Positions 12,302-24,489 of a DNA stretch of 64,000 bases are shown here, piece by piece. The position numbers and the translations under genes are program-made. The stretch spans positions 434,001 to 498,000 of the forward strand of contig PUDQ02000017.1 in the NCBI GenBank assembly GCA_002964805.2, given 5' to 3'. The DNA is from Trametes villosa (taxonomy: Eukaryota; Basidiomycota; Agaricomycetes; Polyporales; Polyporaceae). The stretch's first letter is position 1. Each line of letters starts with the position of its first letter. Under the pieces are notes generated by a model. That model saw nothing but the letters and a program-made list of their open reading frames with translations. It was not told the origin of the DNA and searched no databases.

Positions 12302-15300
12302 ATGTCATCGCCGAAGCGTAACAGCAGGGCATCGCGAAGTACGTGGCACTGCTCTACGTGCCGTCTCCTCTGAGCTGACATGTTTTTCTAGTGCCTGTGC
12401 TTTGTCTGTTGCGTAGCGAATTCGTAACGCACCCTGTGGTAGCGGGCCTCATCCCGCAGTACGACTTCGTCGCGCGCTTCGAGCGCTGTCTGTTCCCCAA
12501 GGAAGCGGCTCGCGAATGCGCAGCTGATATCTCCTTGGTTGCTGTGAGTATGCCACTTTCGTTGCTCGCGCGCTGCGTCCCCTATCGCGCCCTTGCGTCT
12601 GCCGCGCGTGCCCACGGCATGCGTTTCTCCAGTAAGTCCTCGAAGGGCGACGCCCTGTCTACCCTCGTTGCTGCTCACCGCTGCGAGGATCCTTGTGACC
12701 AGCTGGCCTCTCTCTTCCGCCTCACTGAGTGCTCTACTGGTCACCTGCCCAGCCGGCTGCGAAGACCTGAACAGGATGCCTCCCTGCTGCCGTCGCTCCC
12801 CGACCGGCTGCGAAGTTCTGAACAGGACGTCTCTCTGCTGCCGCCGCCTCCGAGCTCTACTTGCGCCCCTCGTATGCCACCTCCGCTGACAGCTGCCGCG
12901 ACACCGTCTAGTTTCCCTCCCACGCCGCCATCCGTGGCCCGACAAGCGTCCTTCCTGCGTGCGTGGTGTGAAGCTACATCGAGTGACAAGGTGTACGAGA
13001 GCCCTTGTGCGGTATGTGCCCGCCTCACCCCTGTAGCACGGTTGAGTAAACATGTAGCTGCGAGCCTGCCTCTAGAATGTCTCGAGCGCCCTGGGGAAAT
13101 GTTAACACGAGTCGAGCGCTGTACGCCTGAACAACCTGTATGCGAATTAGGAGGACCTATTCTATATGAAGGCGGTATACAGACTGTCGGCCAGGATCGT
13201 ATTCTGTCGGTATGTCAAGAATGTCTGGGTAGAATCCGGGCCAAGCGGCTACCGCGGTTCGCTCTGGCGAACGGTCGTTGGCTCGGAGAGTGTCCGCCCG
13301 AGTTGCAAGGGCTCCGATACGTCGAGCAGCTTTTGATTGCTCGTAACCGCCATAGTTTCTGCGTGGCCCAGGTGTCCCGCGGAAAACAGCGATACCTTAC
13401 AGCGAATGCCATTATATTTGGGCAGCCAGTGGCTCGTATGTACAGCTTACTACCCCCACCCAGGAAGGATATTGAAGAGTGCCTGGCCATCCTTTTTGTG
13501 GGTGCTGCGAAGCCAACGAGTGAAGATGTAAGCCGGACACCGTTCATAGTTCGCCACCGTGTGGTCATCCGCGCTCTAGAGTGGCTAAAACTGAACCACG
13601 CCGACTACAAGGACATACAGATTTCCCTGTCTAACCTGGAAGAATATCCGGAAGACCAGCCTCCCGTAGGAGTAGTCTATCGTACACGGGACACCGCAAG
13701 TGGTGAAAACCTCCCAGTCAATCAAACCGCGGTTGAACATGCAGTCGAGTCGGGGGAATGCTCTTTCGTTGTCCACGGTCTTTGCGGTAGCGAGTTCGCC
13801 GAGATGTCGTATGATCAGAAGGTTCGATACGCAGTCCGTTATTTTGATAATGGCGGCAAAGCGATGTACTATGGACACGAACGCCGACCTCAATCCATTT
13901 ACCACAACCCGCGTCTGTTCCCCGCCATGTTCCCGTGGTTGTTTCCTTATGGCCTCGGCGGTTTCGAGAACGAGTTCATCAAAACTCGCCTGACCCGTTC
14001 GGATCATATTCGCGCCCTCCTCATGCATCCGGATAGGCGATTTGAGCGCGATAGGTGCTTTATATTCATCGCGTTCAACCACGAGCAAATTCGGGCGAGT
14101 GCCGCGGGCGGATACCTACTTACTTCTAGGCAGAATTTCACCTCGGTCGCGGAAAAGATCCTGAATCTTAATCGCGAGGCACTCGACGCTTTACTCGAGC
14201 GCGGAGGTTCAGGGGAGTACGTCCGACCCGAGAACGACGCCGAGAAGGCGTGCTTTGATCTTATTTCGGTTGTGGACTACGTGGCGGGCCATGTTAACGG
14301 TCTAAACACATCCCGTAAGTATCAGAGAAACGAGCTCAAGTCCCTCATAATTGCCAGAGGCGTCCCTATCTTTTTTGTGACCTTCGCGCCGGCGGATATT
14401 AAGAGTCCCTTATGCTTGTACTACTGCGGTGAGAAGGTCGACCTCCTAGAGCATATGCCTAAGCTCCGTGGGGCGGATGATCGCCACCGGGCGATCGCTA
14501 ACCACCCGGTGGGTGCCGCGCGGTTTTTCGATTTTCTAGTCAAGACATTTGTGCGCGTTATTCTGCGCTATGGCGAAGCAGACGAAGGCCTCTTTGGCCC
14601 GATTGAGGCTTACTATGGAACTGTGGAAGCTCAAGGGCGACTCACTTTACATTTGCATATGTTACTGTGGATCAGCGGCTGTCCAAGCCCGCAAGAAATC
14701 CGCGATCGCCTGCTTGCTGATCGAGATTTCGAGACCGCGCTGTTGCACTGGCTTGAGGAATGCCACGTTGGCGATTTCGCCACTTCCGACGAGGCTACGC
14801 TAGCGCTAGCAATGGAGGATGAGTACTTCGAACGACAGCATAATGGCGAAGTGGTTCGACGTACACGGCTGAAACCCGGCGTCCGGGATCCTGCGACGAC
14901 GTTGCCGCCGCCACCTCCTGCAGATTTAACAGACGCGACCGCCCTGCAGGCTTGGTATCAATCGTTTCTTGTCGATACAGACCGTGTGGTGTTCTGCTCC
15001 AACCGCCACGACCGAAGCCATGGCTCAGGCTGTTGGCGAGAACCAGATACGGATTCTGGATACTGCAGAGCACGCTTCCCGCGTGAGCTGCATTCGGCTA
15101 CCCAGGTCGATCGCGCTAGTGGCGCGATCCGATTTTCTAAGAAGGAACCGTGGATTAATACGTATAATCGTGTAATGTCCTGCGTACTGAGGTGCAACAC
15201 GGATCTCTCGTGTTTGCTTTCCGGCACTCAGGTCAAGGCTATTATCGCTTATGTTACCGACTACGTCACGAAGAGCGCGCTGACGACTCACGGTTTTTTT

Positions 15301-18300
15301 GAGACCGTCCGTGCCGTCCTGGACCGAAACACCGACCTCTTCGAATGCGAGGACGCAAATCGAGCAGATGCTGCTCGTGCACTGGTCGTCAAGGTAGTCA
15401 ATGCACTGTCGGGTGCTGCGGAGCTAGGTGGTCCTGCGGTGTCTGCTTACCTGCTCGGTAACCCAGACCACTATACGAGCGAGACGTTCAAGGTTTTCTA
15501 CTGGCGATCTTATACACGCAAGCTATCCGATGTCGCTGTCGCTTCTAGTGGAGGCGGCGGTGTGGGCGACAGCGTCGTGCTAGGTCTAGCTGACTGTGCG
15601 GTAGTCCCTATGAGCAAAGTCAATGATTATGTTTATAGACCGAGTCAATTCGATGCCTGGACATTGTATGACTACCTGCGTATGACGGACGTGAAGCGTC
15701 TCCGATCAAAGGAAGCTTTTGTCGTCAACCCTGGCAACGACCACGGCGATGACAGCGGATACGACAGCGGCGAGGCTGACGAGTCTGGTAAATCTGGCTC
15801 TGAGTCTGAAATGGAGGTCGATGAGCCACCGGAGCCCGAACGCCGACCCCCGCGCAGAAAACGTACGCGCAAAGTTATCGCACACCGGTTTACTGCTGGG
15901 CATCCTCTCAGAACAACTCACGGTGTCTATATGCGAGCTGCTAAGGATGCTTACGTGCTCAATTTTGTCGGCGGCCCCCCTCCTCGTCCTGATCGAGGAG
16001 ACCGCGAGGAGTACTGCTGCACTATGATCGCCTTGTTTCGTCCGGGCGGTTGGCGTGCTTGTCAGGACGTCCGAATGGAGACGGAGACCTGGGCATCTGC
16101 ATTTGAGCGCACTGTGTTCGCCCCAGAGCATGTACAGGTTATGAAAAATATGAACTTACTGTATGAATGCCTCGACGCGCGGGATGACTTCTCCGCTCAA
16201 CGGCGGGAGCAGGGTGGTGAACGCTCCGGAGGTGGGATGTTCGCCCCTGAAATGATGGGTCAGGCAGCCGCAGAGTGCATTCCTGAGTTGCCTGAGCATT
16301 CCTATGAACATACGGAGCAGTCTATGTTAGATATGGTAGGAGACTCGGCCGTAGGGCCTCTTACAGCCAAGAACCAACTGGAAATGGAGCGAATGCAGAA
16401 TCTGTTAGCCAGAGTCATGGGCGGATCGGATTATCCATCAGAACAGTCTACTGCACGCCCCACAACGTTAGACATACCTCGACATGAAGCCACGTACTGG
16501 AAAACTCTAGTGTCACTCGCAAAACAGGCCGTGATCGACAAAAGGAACACCTACGAGGAGCGGCCTGGCTCGAGTTTATCATTTGAGCAGGGGACAGAAA
16601 TCGCGGACTCTCAGAGATCAGGAAGACTGCAAAGTACGGAGGATAGTGGTAGAGTGTTCGTCGTGTCGAAGGAGGAGCTGGCAAGTTCACTCGGTTCTCG
16701 GGATGTCCCACGACCCTTACAAGACGCTCATACGGCACTCCTCCACCGGACTATCGCCGCCTTCACGCTGAACGACGACCAAACTCGAGCTTTCACTATC
16801 GTTGCTCGTCATCTACACCACCACGAAAAGCCGCAGCTTCTGATGTACTTAGGTGGTATGGGCGGGACAGGGAAGTCTCAGGTCCTCCGAGCGCTCATGA
16901 CCTTCTTGGACGACCGCGGTGAGTCGTATCGTTTCATCGTGCTAGGACCAACTGGAAGTAGTGCCGCACTCGTTGGCGGGTCAACATATCACTCGGTTCT
17001 CGGATTCAAGCCGACATCCGAGACAGGAAACGCAGGGACTACGGCACTTGAGAAGATCCGCGGCCGCCTCGAGCGTGTCGATCTCGTCTTCATTGACGAG
17101 GTCTCCATGATCTCGTGTGTGGACCTCCTGCGCATACATATGCAGCTATTGAAAGCATTCCACGATTCTCTCTTGCCCTTTGGCGGTAAGAGCGTGATAC
17201 TAGCTGGCGACTTCGCGCAGTTACCGCCGGCGGGCAGAGCTCCCGCTTTGTACAGCACCGCGGTTGGTGCCTTCTCATCTGGCTTGACCCAGTACCAACA
17301 GGACTGCGCCCTGGGGAAAGCACTCTGGCATCAATTTACCATAGTTGTCATCTTGCGACAAAATATGCGCCAGCGCGGTATGTCGCAGGGCGATTTGCGC
17401 TTCAAACGCGCCCTTGAGAACATGCGATATAGCAGCTGCACGAAAGAAGACATACAGCTTCTACTCTCGCGTACAAGTGGTACCAACCCTGGGAGCGTGT
17501 CCATGAGCGATCCTCGCTACACTGCGATCTCCATCATCACCGCACGGAATGCCCACCGCGACGCGATAAATGCGACGCGAACGGCTGAATTCGCGCGTCG
17601 TCAGAACACTCCGCTGACATCCTTTGTCTCTCTAGACACCTGGGGTCAAATGAAGGACCCGTCGTCGCTTCGTCGCGCTCAGCGCGAATACAAAGACGTG
17701 GTTGACCCAGTACGTGCGTCCAACAGCATCGGGCGTAATATGCAAGACATCTTATGGGCATTACCTCCCGCGTTCACAGAGCATCACGCCGGCACCTTGA
17801 AGCTGTGCAGAGGGATGCCTGTTCTTCTCAAGTATAACGAAGCTACCGAGCTGTGTGCGACCAATGGCGCGGAGGCCGTTGTCACGGACTGGCATTCCCA
17901 TACTCTGCCTAACGGACGGCAGGTACTGGATGTCCTCTTTGTCGAGCTGACTAACCCTCCTCGAGCTGTCCAGTTGCCTGGCCTGCCACGCAACGTGATT
18001 CCGTTGACACGAACGAGAAAAACAGTGCGTTGCACCTTGCCTATCGAGGACATGAAAGTGTCCATTAACCGTGAACAGGTGATGATCTTACCGAATTTTG
18101 CGATGACAGACTACGCCAGTCAGGGCCGAACCCGCACTCTCAATGTCGTTCACTTGAAGAATTGCAAGAACCACCAGGCGATATATACGTGCTTGTCTAG
18201 GAGCTCGTCTTTAGAAGGTACAGTTATTCTAGAGACGTTTGATACAGGAAAGATTCGTGGCGGCGCGTCTTCTGCGCTGCGACGCGAGTTCCGTGAACTC

Positions 18301-19569
18301 GAGCTCCTAGACGAGATTACAAGTCTGCAGCTGACAGACCAGCTCCCGGAGCATGTTCGCGGGTCTACGCGCGCCCCGTTGCTTTCCTCATTTCAGGCGT
18401 GGAAAGGTAAACGGTACGTTCCACGCAACGTCCATCCCGCTCTTGACTGGTCTGATGCGCCCGACGCCGAACTTACGCCAGCTATTGATACAGAATGCGC
18501 TGCGGAGGCCCTGACATCACTCGAACGCTCTCGTAAGCCTCAACCGGTGCGTCGCGACGCTGCTGGAGACCCTTCCGAGGATGCTCATCTCAACGTAACT
18601 ACCGTGCCGCGCAAACGGAAGCTAGCTAAGGAGAAGTGGGAGCCTAAGAAACGCGCCAAGGATACTGCCGCATACGATGCAGACGCGCCTCCTAGCGTCA
18701 CGATAGGTGGCGGCGAAGGCCCAGTCGCTCGGCGTGGTCTCGTTTGGGACAGAGAGAACTGGAGCTGTGCGTATGATTCGCTGCTCACGTTGTTGATGAA
18801 CTTGTACGCTGACAATGGGCCCGCATGGCTGTCTTCGGTAGCTCCTAGCAACACTTATATGGACATCCTTCGGGCTCGCCTCTCCGAGGCGGTCAATGGC
18901 AACGCAGGTGCAGCGGAAGAAATGCGCGATGTCTTTCGGGATGTGCTGTACACTCTGTACCCCGACCGTTTTCCTCGGCGAGGCTCTGTTCTAACCGCCA
19001 TCTCAGATATCATGGCATGCGTCTTCTACTGCCCTACGCCCTTCGCCAACTCGACGCTTAGGTGTACGTTCTGCAACGCCGTCGACACTCCACTCGTCGA
19101 CATCGCCAGGTCTTACGCCTGGTTCCTCACTCCCGCTGCTTATCGGACTCAGTTCCCTATGCAAGAAAGTATCACTTCTCGCGAATACGTGGATTGTCTC
19201 CTCGCTACAGGTATTCAGTCTCACTGTCCAGCCTGCCGTACTCTGAATAGTGTTCAGATCTCAGTACATACACCGCCGCCACTCATTGCTTTAGAGACGT
19301 CAGCAGCAGTGCCGGTCTCCCCTGATCTGACCATCGAGCTACGGATAGCAGATACTGTTCGAACATGGAGGCTGGCCGGTATTGTATACCATGGCTACAG
19401 TCATTTCACCGCTCGGTACGTCGACCTCCGCGGTGAAGTCTGGTACCATGATGGAGACATAACTAAACAGTACTGCATCCAAGATACAACTACCTCATTG
19501 AACAAGGCGGCAGTCACCAATGCACGGGGCCGTGCGGCGTGTCAGTACGTTTACAGCCTTGTCATATGA
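12302..19569 (+). CDS. Helitron Rep/helicase (Helitron transposase) with C-terminal peptidase-like domain
   Basis: Exons are 12302-12338 and 12392-19569, about 2,404 aa. A strong CCCACCATG start, a 53-nt intron and A|TG phase join a 12-residue first exon to the long frame. Residues 1-300 hold Cys pairs (CAVC, CQEC) and disordered sequence. The Helitron-like N domain and Rep follow. The HUH-type motif HLH lies near residues 766-768 (LTLHLHMLLW), and the paired tyrosines near 966 and 970 (AYVTDYVTK) are the expected DNA-cleaving and joining residues. A PIF1/RecD-like SF1B helicase follows: Walker A GGMGGTGKS at about 1500-1508, Walker B FIDEVSMI at about 1579-1586, and a late motif DYASQGRTR at about 1919. 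The protein ends in a papain/USP-like segment with a Cys box (NWSCAYDS, Cys about 2138), two CxxC pairs (CTFC, CPAC) and a His box (YHGYSHFTARYVD). All catalytic motifs are intact and the frame is uninterrupted, so it may be active or recently so. Confidence 0.93.
12302..19569 (+). mobile_element. Autonomous Helitron (rolling-circle transposon), minimal extent
   Basis: The extent given is only the transposase gene; the element must be larger. Helitrons end in 5'-TC and in a 3' hairpin followed by CTRR, and they insert between A and T without target duplication. I could not place either end with confidence. The perfect hairpin at 12027-12046 and the small AGACG/CGTCT stem running into CTAG at 20163-20176 (next base T) are weak candidates. 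The antisense gene at 19713-20132 may ride on the same element. Confidence 0.8.
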
Positions 19570-19712
19570 TGGTCGGTACTACGACAGAGCATACAGGCTA
19601 TTACGCCCGAGCTACAGGCCCAACCAACGAGGTACAGCGAAGCCCTCGTCGCGGATGACGCTTCGCGAACCAACGTGAGCTCTTGTGTTGCAACCAGCGG
19701 TGCTGAACGTAC

Positions 19713-20132
19713 TCACCGAGCTGCTAGATGTCGCGCCACCAGATCATCCCTGCCGCGCATATTGACTAACCCCTCGCCGCGGATACCTCCACGAAAGATG
19801 ACTATCTCGCCGCTCCACGCTCTCACCTCGCCGTCGTCGACCCGCCGCTCTTTCGATACGAAGAAGACGACATATCTGCTGAATACTCGACTCGAGCGAG
19901 GGTCTCGTGCCCACAGGCGCTTCATCTGCAAGCCGTCGGTGCTTGCTAGAACAGTGGGGACCAAGGGCACGTCGACGCTGACGCCCATATCGTAGCGGTG
20001 AGTTGTACACTGCAGAAATCGCCCGGCAGCGCCGTCGGGAATGTGGTATGCCCGCAGGCTGACGGGCTTGCCTGATAGTGAGTGTCCAATCATAGCCCGC
20101 TGCTTACTCTCACGCACCGTATAGGACGACAT
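19713..20132 (-). CDS. Hypothetical protein, 139 aa, antisense to Helitron 3' side
   Basis: The frame opens at ATG 20132 and closes at TGA 19713. The family is unrecognised by name. The sequence has conserved-looking blocks (GHSLSGKPVSLRAY, RFLQCTTHRYDMGV, VFSRYVVFFVSKE, GEIVIFRGG, FVNMRGRDD-like), a globular alpha/beta pattern and no transmembrane segment. The last codons read CTCGGTGAGTAC, so a donor (GTGAGT) may lead to a short further exon rather than the TGA. It converges tail-to-tail on the Helitron gene with only about 140 bp between them, so it may be part of that element or a captured gene. From general familiarity it resembles multi-copy agaricomycete hypotheticals; that is not a search result. 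Confidence 0.6.
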   Translation of the reverse strand: MSSYTVRESKQRAMIGHSLSGKPVSLRAYHIPDGAAGRFLQCTTHRYDMGVSVDVPLVPTVLASTDGLQMKRLWARDPRSSRVFSRYVVFFVSKERRVDDGEVRAWSGEIVIFRGGIRGEGLVNMRGRDDLVARHLAAR

Positions 20133-21027
20133 CTTTTGGATGTAGGTCGCGACAGATTGGCAGACGGACCGTCTAGTTCCCCGAGGACCTTATACACGCG
20201 GAGTTGGGAAACTCGTGTTCGTTTCCCGCAAGCGCCAGTTTTTCTGACAATTTCCTGCGTCGTCTGACCTGCCTACCTAGGCAACGAGTGTTCTGGCGCT
20301 CCGAGTGCCAGCACGCCATGGTCGCCCGATACCAGCGCCAAGATTAATGCCCAACGTTGCGCGGAGACACATTAGGCTGCCGACAAGATCCATCCTGGAG
20401 GTACGGTTGCCGTCAAACCCAACCACCCACTTCCACTTCCGCTTCCGCTATCCGCCTTACCAGCCGTTTTGCGACCCGCGCGCCGGTATCCGCGTGAGTG
20501 AGCGTGTGTTCTGTTCTCCCGGGCGCGCGGTCGCTGACACTGCGTCTGCCAGCCTCACTATGTTCAATACCGAGACCCGCCCCAATCGTGAATCTGGCGC
20601 GCGTACCTCGCCCGGGATAATCGCGGTGCGTTGCAGGATACCTTCAAGTATGTAGTAAGGTATTTCCGGAGTGTGCAAGGGGGGCGATACTCAGCTCGCT
20701 CGCCCAGCTGTTGGCGAGGAATAAGTCCACAGGTCTACACCACTATAGAGACATAAGGATGAGACTAGGATTGGCATATCCTACATGCCATGGGCGGCGA
20801 AGTATCGCTACACAGGCTGCGGCCCGAGCGATCTGGGGGCTGCGGTGTTGCGAACGCCGGACGGTGTCTTGTAGCAATTAGTTCGGCGTTCACGCAATTC
20901 GCAGTGCACGGACCGCTCACATTTTTGCTACCGTCTGCATGGGCACGGTTCCTTGAAACGCGCTGAAACCTTCACCCGTCGTTCCAGGTCATGCCGTCAT
21001 TGTGGACCTCACCGCCGACGGCTCACC
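20133..21027. other. Intergenic region
   Basis: No gene is supported. A CTGGCGCT/AGTGCCAG stem (one G-T pair, 3-nt loop) lies at 20294-20312. A short AGACG/CGTCT stem runs directly into CTAG at 20163-20176. Either could be a Helitron terminal structure, but neither has the usual spacing. Confidence 0.4.
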
Positions 21028-22319
21028 ATGGCCCGTACGCGGCGTCCAGCCAGCGGTCCTGCTGGAGGTGAGCAAGAGGAATATTCTTGCGAAATATTCA
21101 TCCTGAAATGCGCTACTCGCCTCAGCCCTACGGTTCAGGAGCGACTTCTCGTCCTTCAGCTTCCAACGTCTGGGGGACCCCTCCAGTCTCTATATCTACC
21201 ACCGTGCTCGCGCTGCCCGTCACCAGCACCAAGGAATACCCCCATCTCCTGGACGCTCCCACTACCATTCCCCGCCAACCGTCCTCCCCTTCGTCTAGAG
21301 GCATGACATCCCTTCTCTCCCAGTCGCGGGCCCGCTACCCCGACATCAAAACCCACACCATATTCACGTCGCTCGTGGAAGACATGGTCCTCGCGCTCTT
21401 CGACCATCTTCCCACCGACACCCTCGTTCGCTTCCGCTCTGCTGCGCCCGTCGCGGACGTCTCCATCTCAACCTACCTCTACAAGCGGCTCGTAGGCCAT
21501 CTCTGCCGCTACGTCGAGAACCCGGAGCATTTCCTCGACGAGCTGGAGTCCTGCTGCTCAGTGATCTCCGGATCGTCGGCCCTCGCCATCCTTGGTCGCC
21601 ACCCATGGGAGCCTCGCGACCTCGACATCTATACCCCGCGCGACTTCTTCTGGCACGTCGTGGCCTACCTCGTGCATGTCGAGAGCTACGTCGCTCATTT
21701 CCTCGGCGATCTCAACTACACGAACTACGGCAATGTTCGCACCGTTGCGCGCCTCTCTCGCGCTGACGGTCGCTGCATCGACGTTATACAAAGCGAATCC
21801 AACTCCCCCCTCCTCCCCATTGCGAGCTTCTGGAACACCGCCGTCATCAACTATATCTCCCCCAGTCACTTCTGCGTCGCCTACCCTCATCTCACGGACG
21901 AGTTGCGCGCCATCATCACCAGGACCCAACCCGTGGACGAGGGTACGAGCGGCCCCGCCTTCCCACTCGCCGGCGTCGAGCTCGTTCAGAAGTACGAACT
22001 TCGCGGCTTCTCCATGCGCACCGACCATCTCTCGTGGAAGCGAACGGACGACCCGTCCGCGTCGTGCCCGGGAAGGGGAACCGCAGACTGCCCCCTTACG
22101 ATGCGCTACTTCGGCGATCGTTACTGCGTCACTGGCGCAATCCAGTCCGTTCGTGGACGCCGCGCGGCGAGGCCTCTGAGGGACTTCATCAAGACGCACA
22201 CGGCGGTCTGGTGGAGGGGCGGGCCGACTTGCGGCGGCGGATGCGCGAGCGCGGGGTGTTGGGTGTATTCGGGGTCATACAGCTGTTTGCGTAGTCTTGT
22301 TACAGCTTACGATGTGTAG
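21028..22319 (+). CDS. Nucleotidyltransferase-fold-like protein with F-box-like N-terminus
   Basis: Exons are 21028-21067 and 21139-22319, giving 406 aa. The start CTCACCATGG has a good context and the 71-nt intron restores the downstream frame. Residues 100-140 (VLALFDHLPTDTLVRFRSAA) look F-box-like. The core then shows the three signatures of the NTase-fold superfamily: GSSAL at 158-162 (hG[GS]), DLDIY at 174-178 ([DE]h[DE]h), and a third acidic residue in CIDVI (Asp about 228). A block LLPIASFWNTAVINYIS and an FCVAYPHLT segment follow. This matches, by general familiarity, a large agaricomycete family of unknown function. The C-terminal 60 residues (GGPTCGGGCASAG) look low-complexity, so the 3' end may contain a missed splice. 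All three acidic positions are kept, so catalysis is possible but unproven. A related gene lies at 26469. Confidence 0.7.
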
Positions 22320-22730
22320 GCGACTGTGCTCGTGTGCCGTTCTGTATGCAAAAATCTTCGCAGTGTGGAGACAGCAAAACATGTGGCCGTTGTCGGAGCT
22401 TCCGCGGGAGTAGTGCCGAACTGGATGTGGTCGAGGCAGTCAACAGCACCACCCACCGTGCGGACGAGTGCGGCGCGATGATGGGCGGTATACCGAGGAT
22501 GGCTAGCTACTCGATTGCGACAGATACACTCGACTAATTGCGGAGACGGTCGGCACGCGCATCGAAACGGCAGCGAAGAGGGGGCGCAGCAAGGCGGCGT
22601 CCGATAAGCGACTTACAGGCTCAAAACTTTCATTCTAGAGAGCTTGCTACCGACGTACATCTCTCGCAAGGTGTATATGGTGATTGTAAACAGCTGATCC
22701 ATACATAGTCCATCGTATATCACAAGAACC

Positions 22731-23860
22731 TTACTTTGCAGCTGGCGCATCTACAGGCATAGCCTCGTCATCGTCGAACGTGAACCCGCTGGTGGCGATA
22801 GCTGCTTGACTGCGCCGCGCGGGTCGCGCGGACGTAGTCGCGGACGTAGGCCTCAAGAGACGCTGTCAGGAGCAGTCAGATATGCGGGACTCCATCACAG
22901 TGAACCGACTCACCGTAACACTCATGGCAGGGGCTAGCCTGACGACTTCCATAGGACGCAGAAGTATCTCGGTCTTGCGCGTCTTCCTCGCGCGCATGGT
23001 CACGATCTCGACGCTCACCGCGACGTCGACAAAGTCGCCCTTCCGGATGACGAGAGGGTTCGCCCGCGCGATCGTACCATTCTCCCGTTGAACACCCGCC
23101 ACGATGCGGTGCTCGACGTTCCACATGTGGGCTATCCTCGCTGCCCGACCTTGTGGATCCTCTTGAGCGGTCAGCGTGGAAGGAGCCTTCTCGGAAGACG
23201 CATGGACCTAGGCAACATGACGTGCGGTGAGCGTAAGCATCCCTCGGTGCAGCAGATAGTCAGCTCGTACCTTGGTGAATACTCTCCTTTTCAAGAGTAT
23301 CTCGTTGGCCCGATTGTACGACGAAGGTGCGGCGACGCAGAGTAGTTTGGAGATGAGCTCATGGATGTTGGAGAGGGAGTGTCGCTGAGCGCCGAAAGCT
23401 TCTCTGCACGGACCGCCTACGATCGTGAGAGCTTGTACGGCTTTGGGAGCGTGTTCAGCGTCTCTGCCAGCGAGCCAGACCTCAGACGCTTTACCCCCGA
23501 CCACACTGCAACAGACGACTCACCCCTTCCAGTTCCCCAGCGGATTCAAGTTGACGTCGGCGACGATGCCCTGAATACGCAACGTCAACTCTGTCGGCTC
23601 TTCATCTCCTCGGTGAACCAGAACCCTCGGGGCTGTATGTCCATCCTCGCGGTCGACATACAGCCACTGGCAGAGATCTTCGTAGCTTGCCGGGACGACT
23701 TTCCAACGAGGGAGGTCCTTGAGTCCAGCCTTATCTTGGATCGGCCTGCCTAAACCGGAAGGCCACAAGTCGCGCGCAAGCTGATCTTCGTTCGCTGATG
23801 TACGGTCAGTACAAGTCGCGACTACTCGCATGTTTGAAACTGACCAGAGATAAAGGACAT
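22731..23860 (-). CDS. GD[IF]V-family protein A (unknown, multi-exon), inverted copy
   Basis: Exons (minus) are 23860-23845, 23794-23524, 23463-23271, 23207-22914 and 22862-22731, giving 301 aa with all phases closing. The first exon (MSFIS) uses a weaker GTCAGT donor; an alternative start at ATG 23801 is possible. Middle residues (ELTLRIQGIVADVNL) resemble the VWAIG-type strand of the three plus-strand genes at 24490, 27701 and 29133. The segment with RKGDFVDVAV...VEIVTMR...LLRPMEVVRL aligns by eye with their GDIVLVE...F.L..IS.LL block. It is therefore a fourth, diverged, divergently oriented member. The tail is acidic (FTFDDDEAMPVD). Function is unknown. The beta-rich pattern could be OB-like, but this is only a guess. 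Confidence 0.72.
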
Positions 23861-24489
23861 GGCGTAGAGCAGGCTGCGAGCGTGTGGAAGATGTATGAGG
23901 GGCGCTTAGTGAAGATGGGCGATGGGTACGGTGGAGGAGCTGCGAACTCGCGGGGGGTAAGTGAAGTGCAGAGCGGTGTCGACATCCGTTTGTAACTCTG
24001 ACTCTGAACGTCGGCAGCACCACAACCAGCGATCGCATTTTCGTGTGCCTATTCTGGACTGTCGCTGGCCGTCGTCAGCGCCGGGCACGGCAGATGCTAG
24101 GCCTTGGAAGAACGGTTCATCCTTGGGTTTGCGATCGAAGCACAGGCGCCGGAGATACAGGCGTTCGGCCGCGGTGAGACGTTTCCGCTCACCACAAGTT
24201 TGCGCACGCTGATTCGTCCAGTCTGCGCTACCTTGGAAACACAGGTGCGGTCTCGCGCAGGGCACGTTCGGGCCCTGGCAGCGTGTTCGGCCATGGCGTG
24301 ATACACACGCTCGTCATTACTTGCAGCACCCGCGGACTACCCATGACCTTCATGGCGCAAAGATATGTCCATCGCCGGTGCCCGCGACAATATAAAAGGC
24401 CCCCTTCTCGTCCCTCTCACTTCAGTGCCCTCATTCATCTCCCAGCCTCCTTCCTCCTTCCTCACACGCCCGTAGATCATCTTCACGAC
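23861..24489. promoter_or_regulatory. Divergent promoter between family members A and B, TATA at 24391
   Basis: Head-to-head genes A (minus) and B (plus) share this 629-bp region. TATAAAAG lies at 24391-24398, about 95 bp before the B start codon, followed by a CT-rich leader. No obvious TATA was seen for A. No other gene is supported here. Confidence 0.55.

Noticed and set aside
12388..13053. 221-codon frame antisense to the Helitron gene
   Set aside because: A shadow of the strongly supported Helitron coding strand; no independent features.
20163..20176. Helitron 3' end at CTAG after an AGACG/CGTCT stem
   Set aside because: The stem overlaps CTAG instead of preceding it by the usual 5-12 nt and is very short; kept only as a weak candidate.
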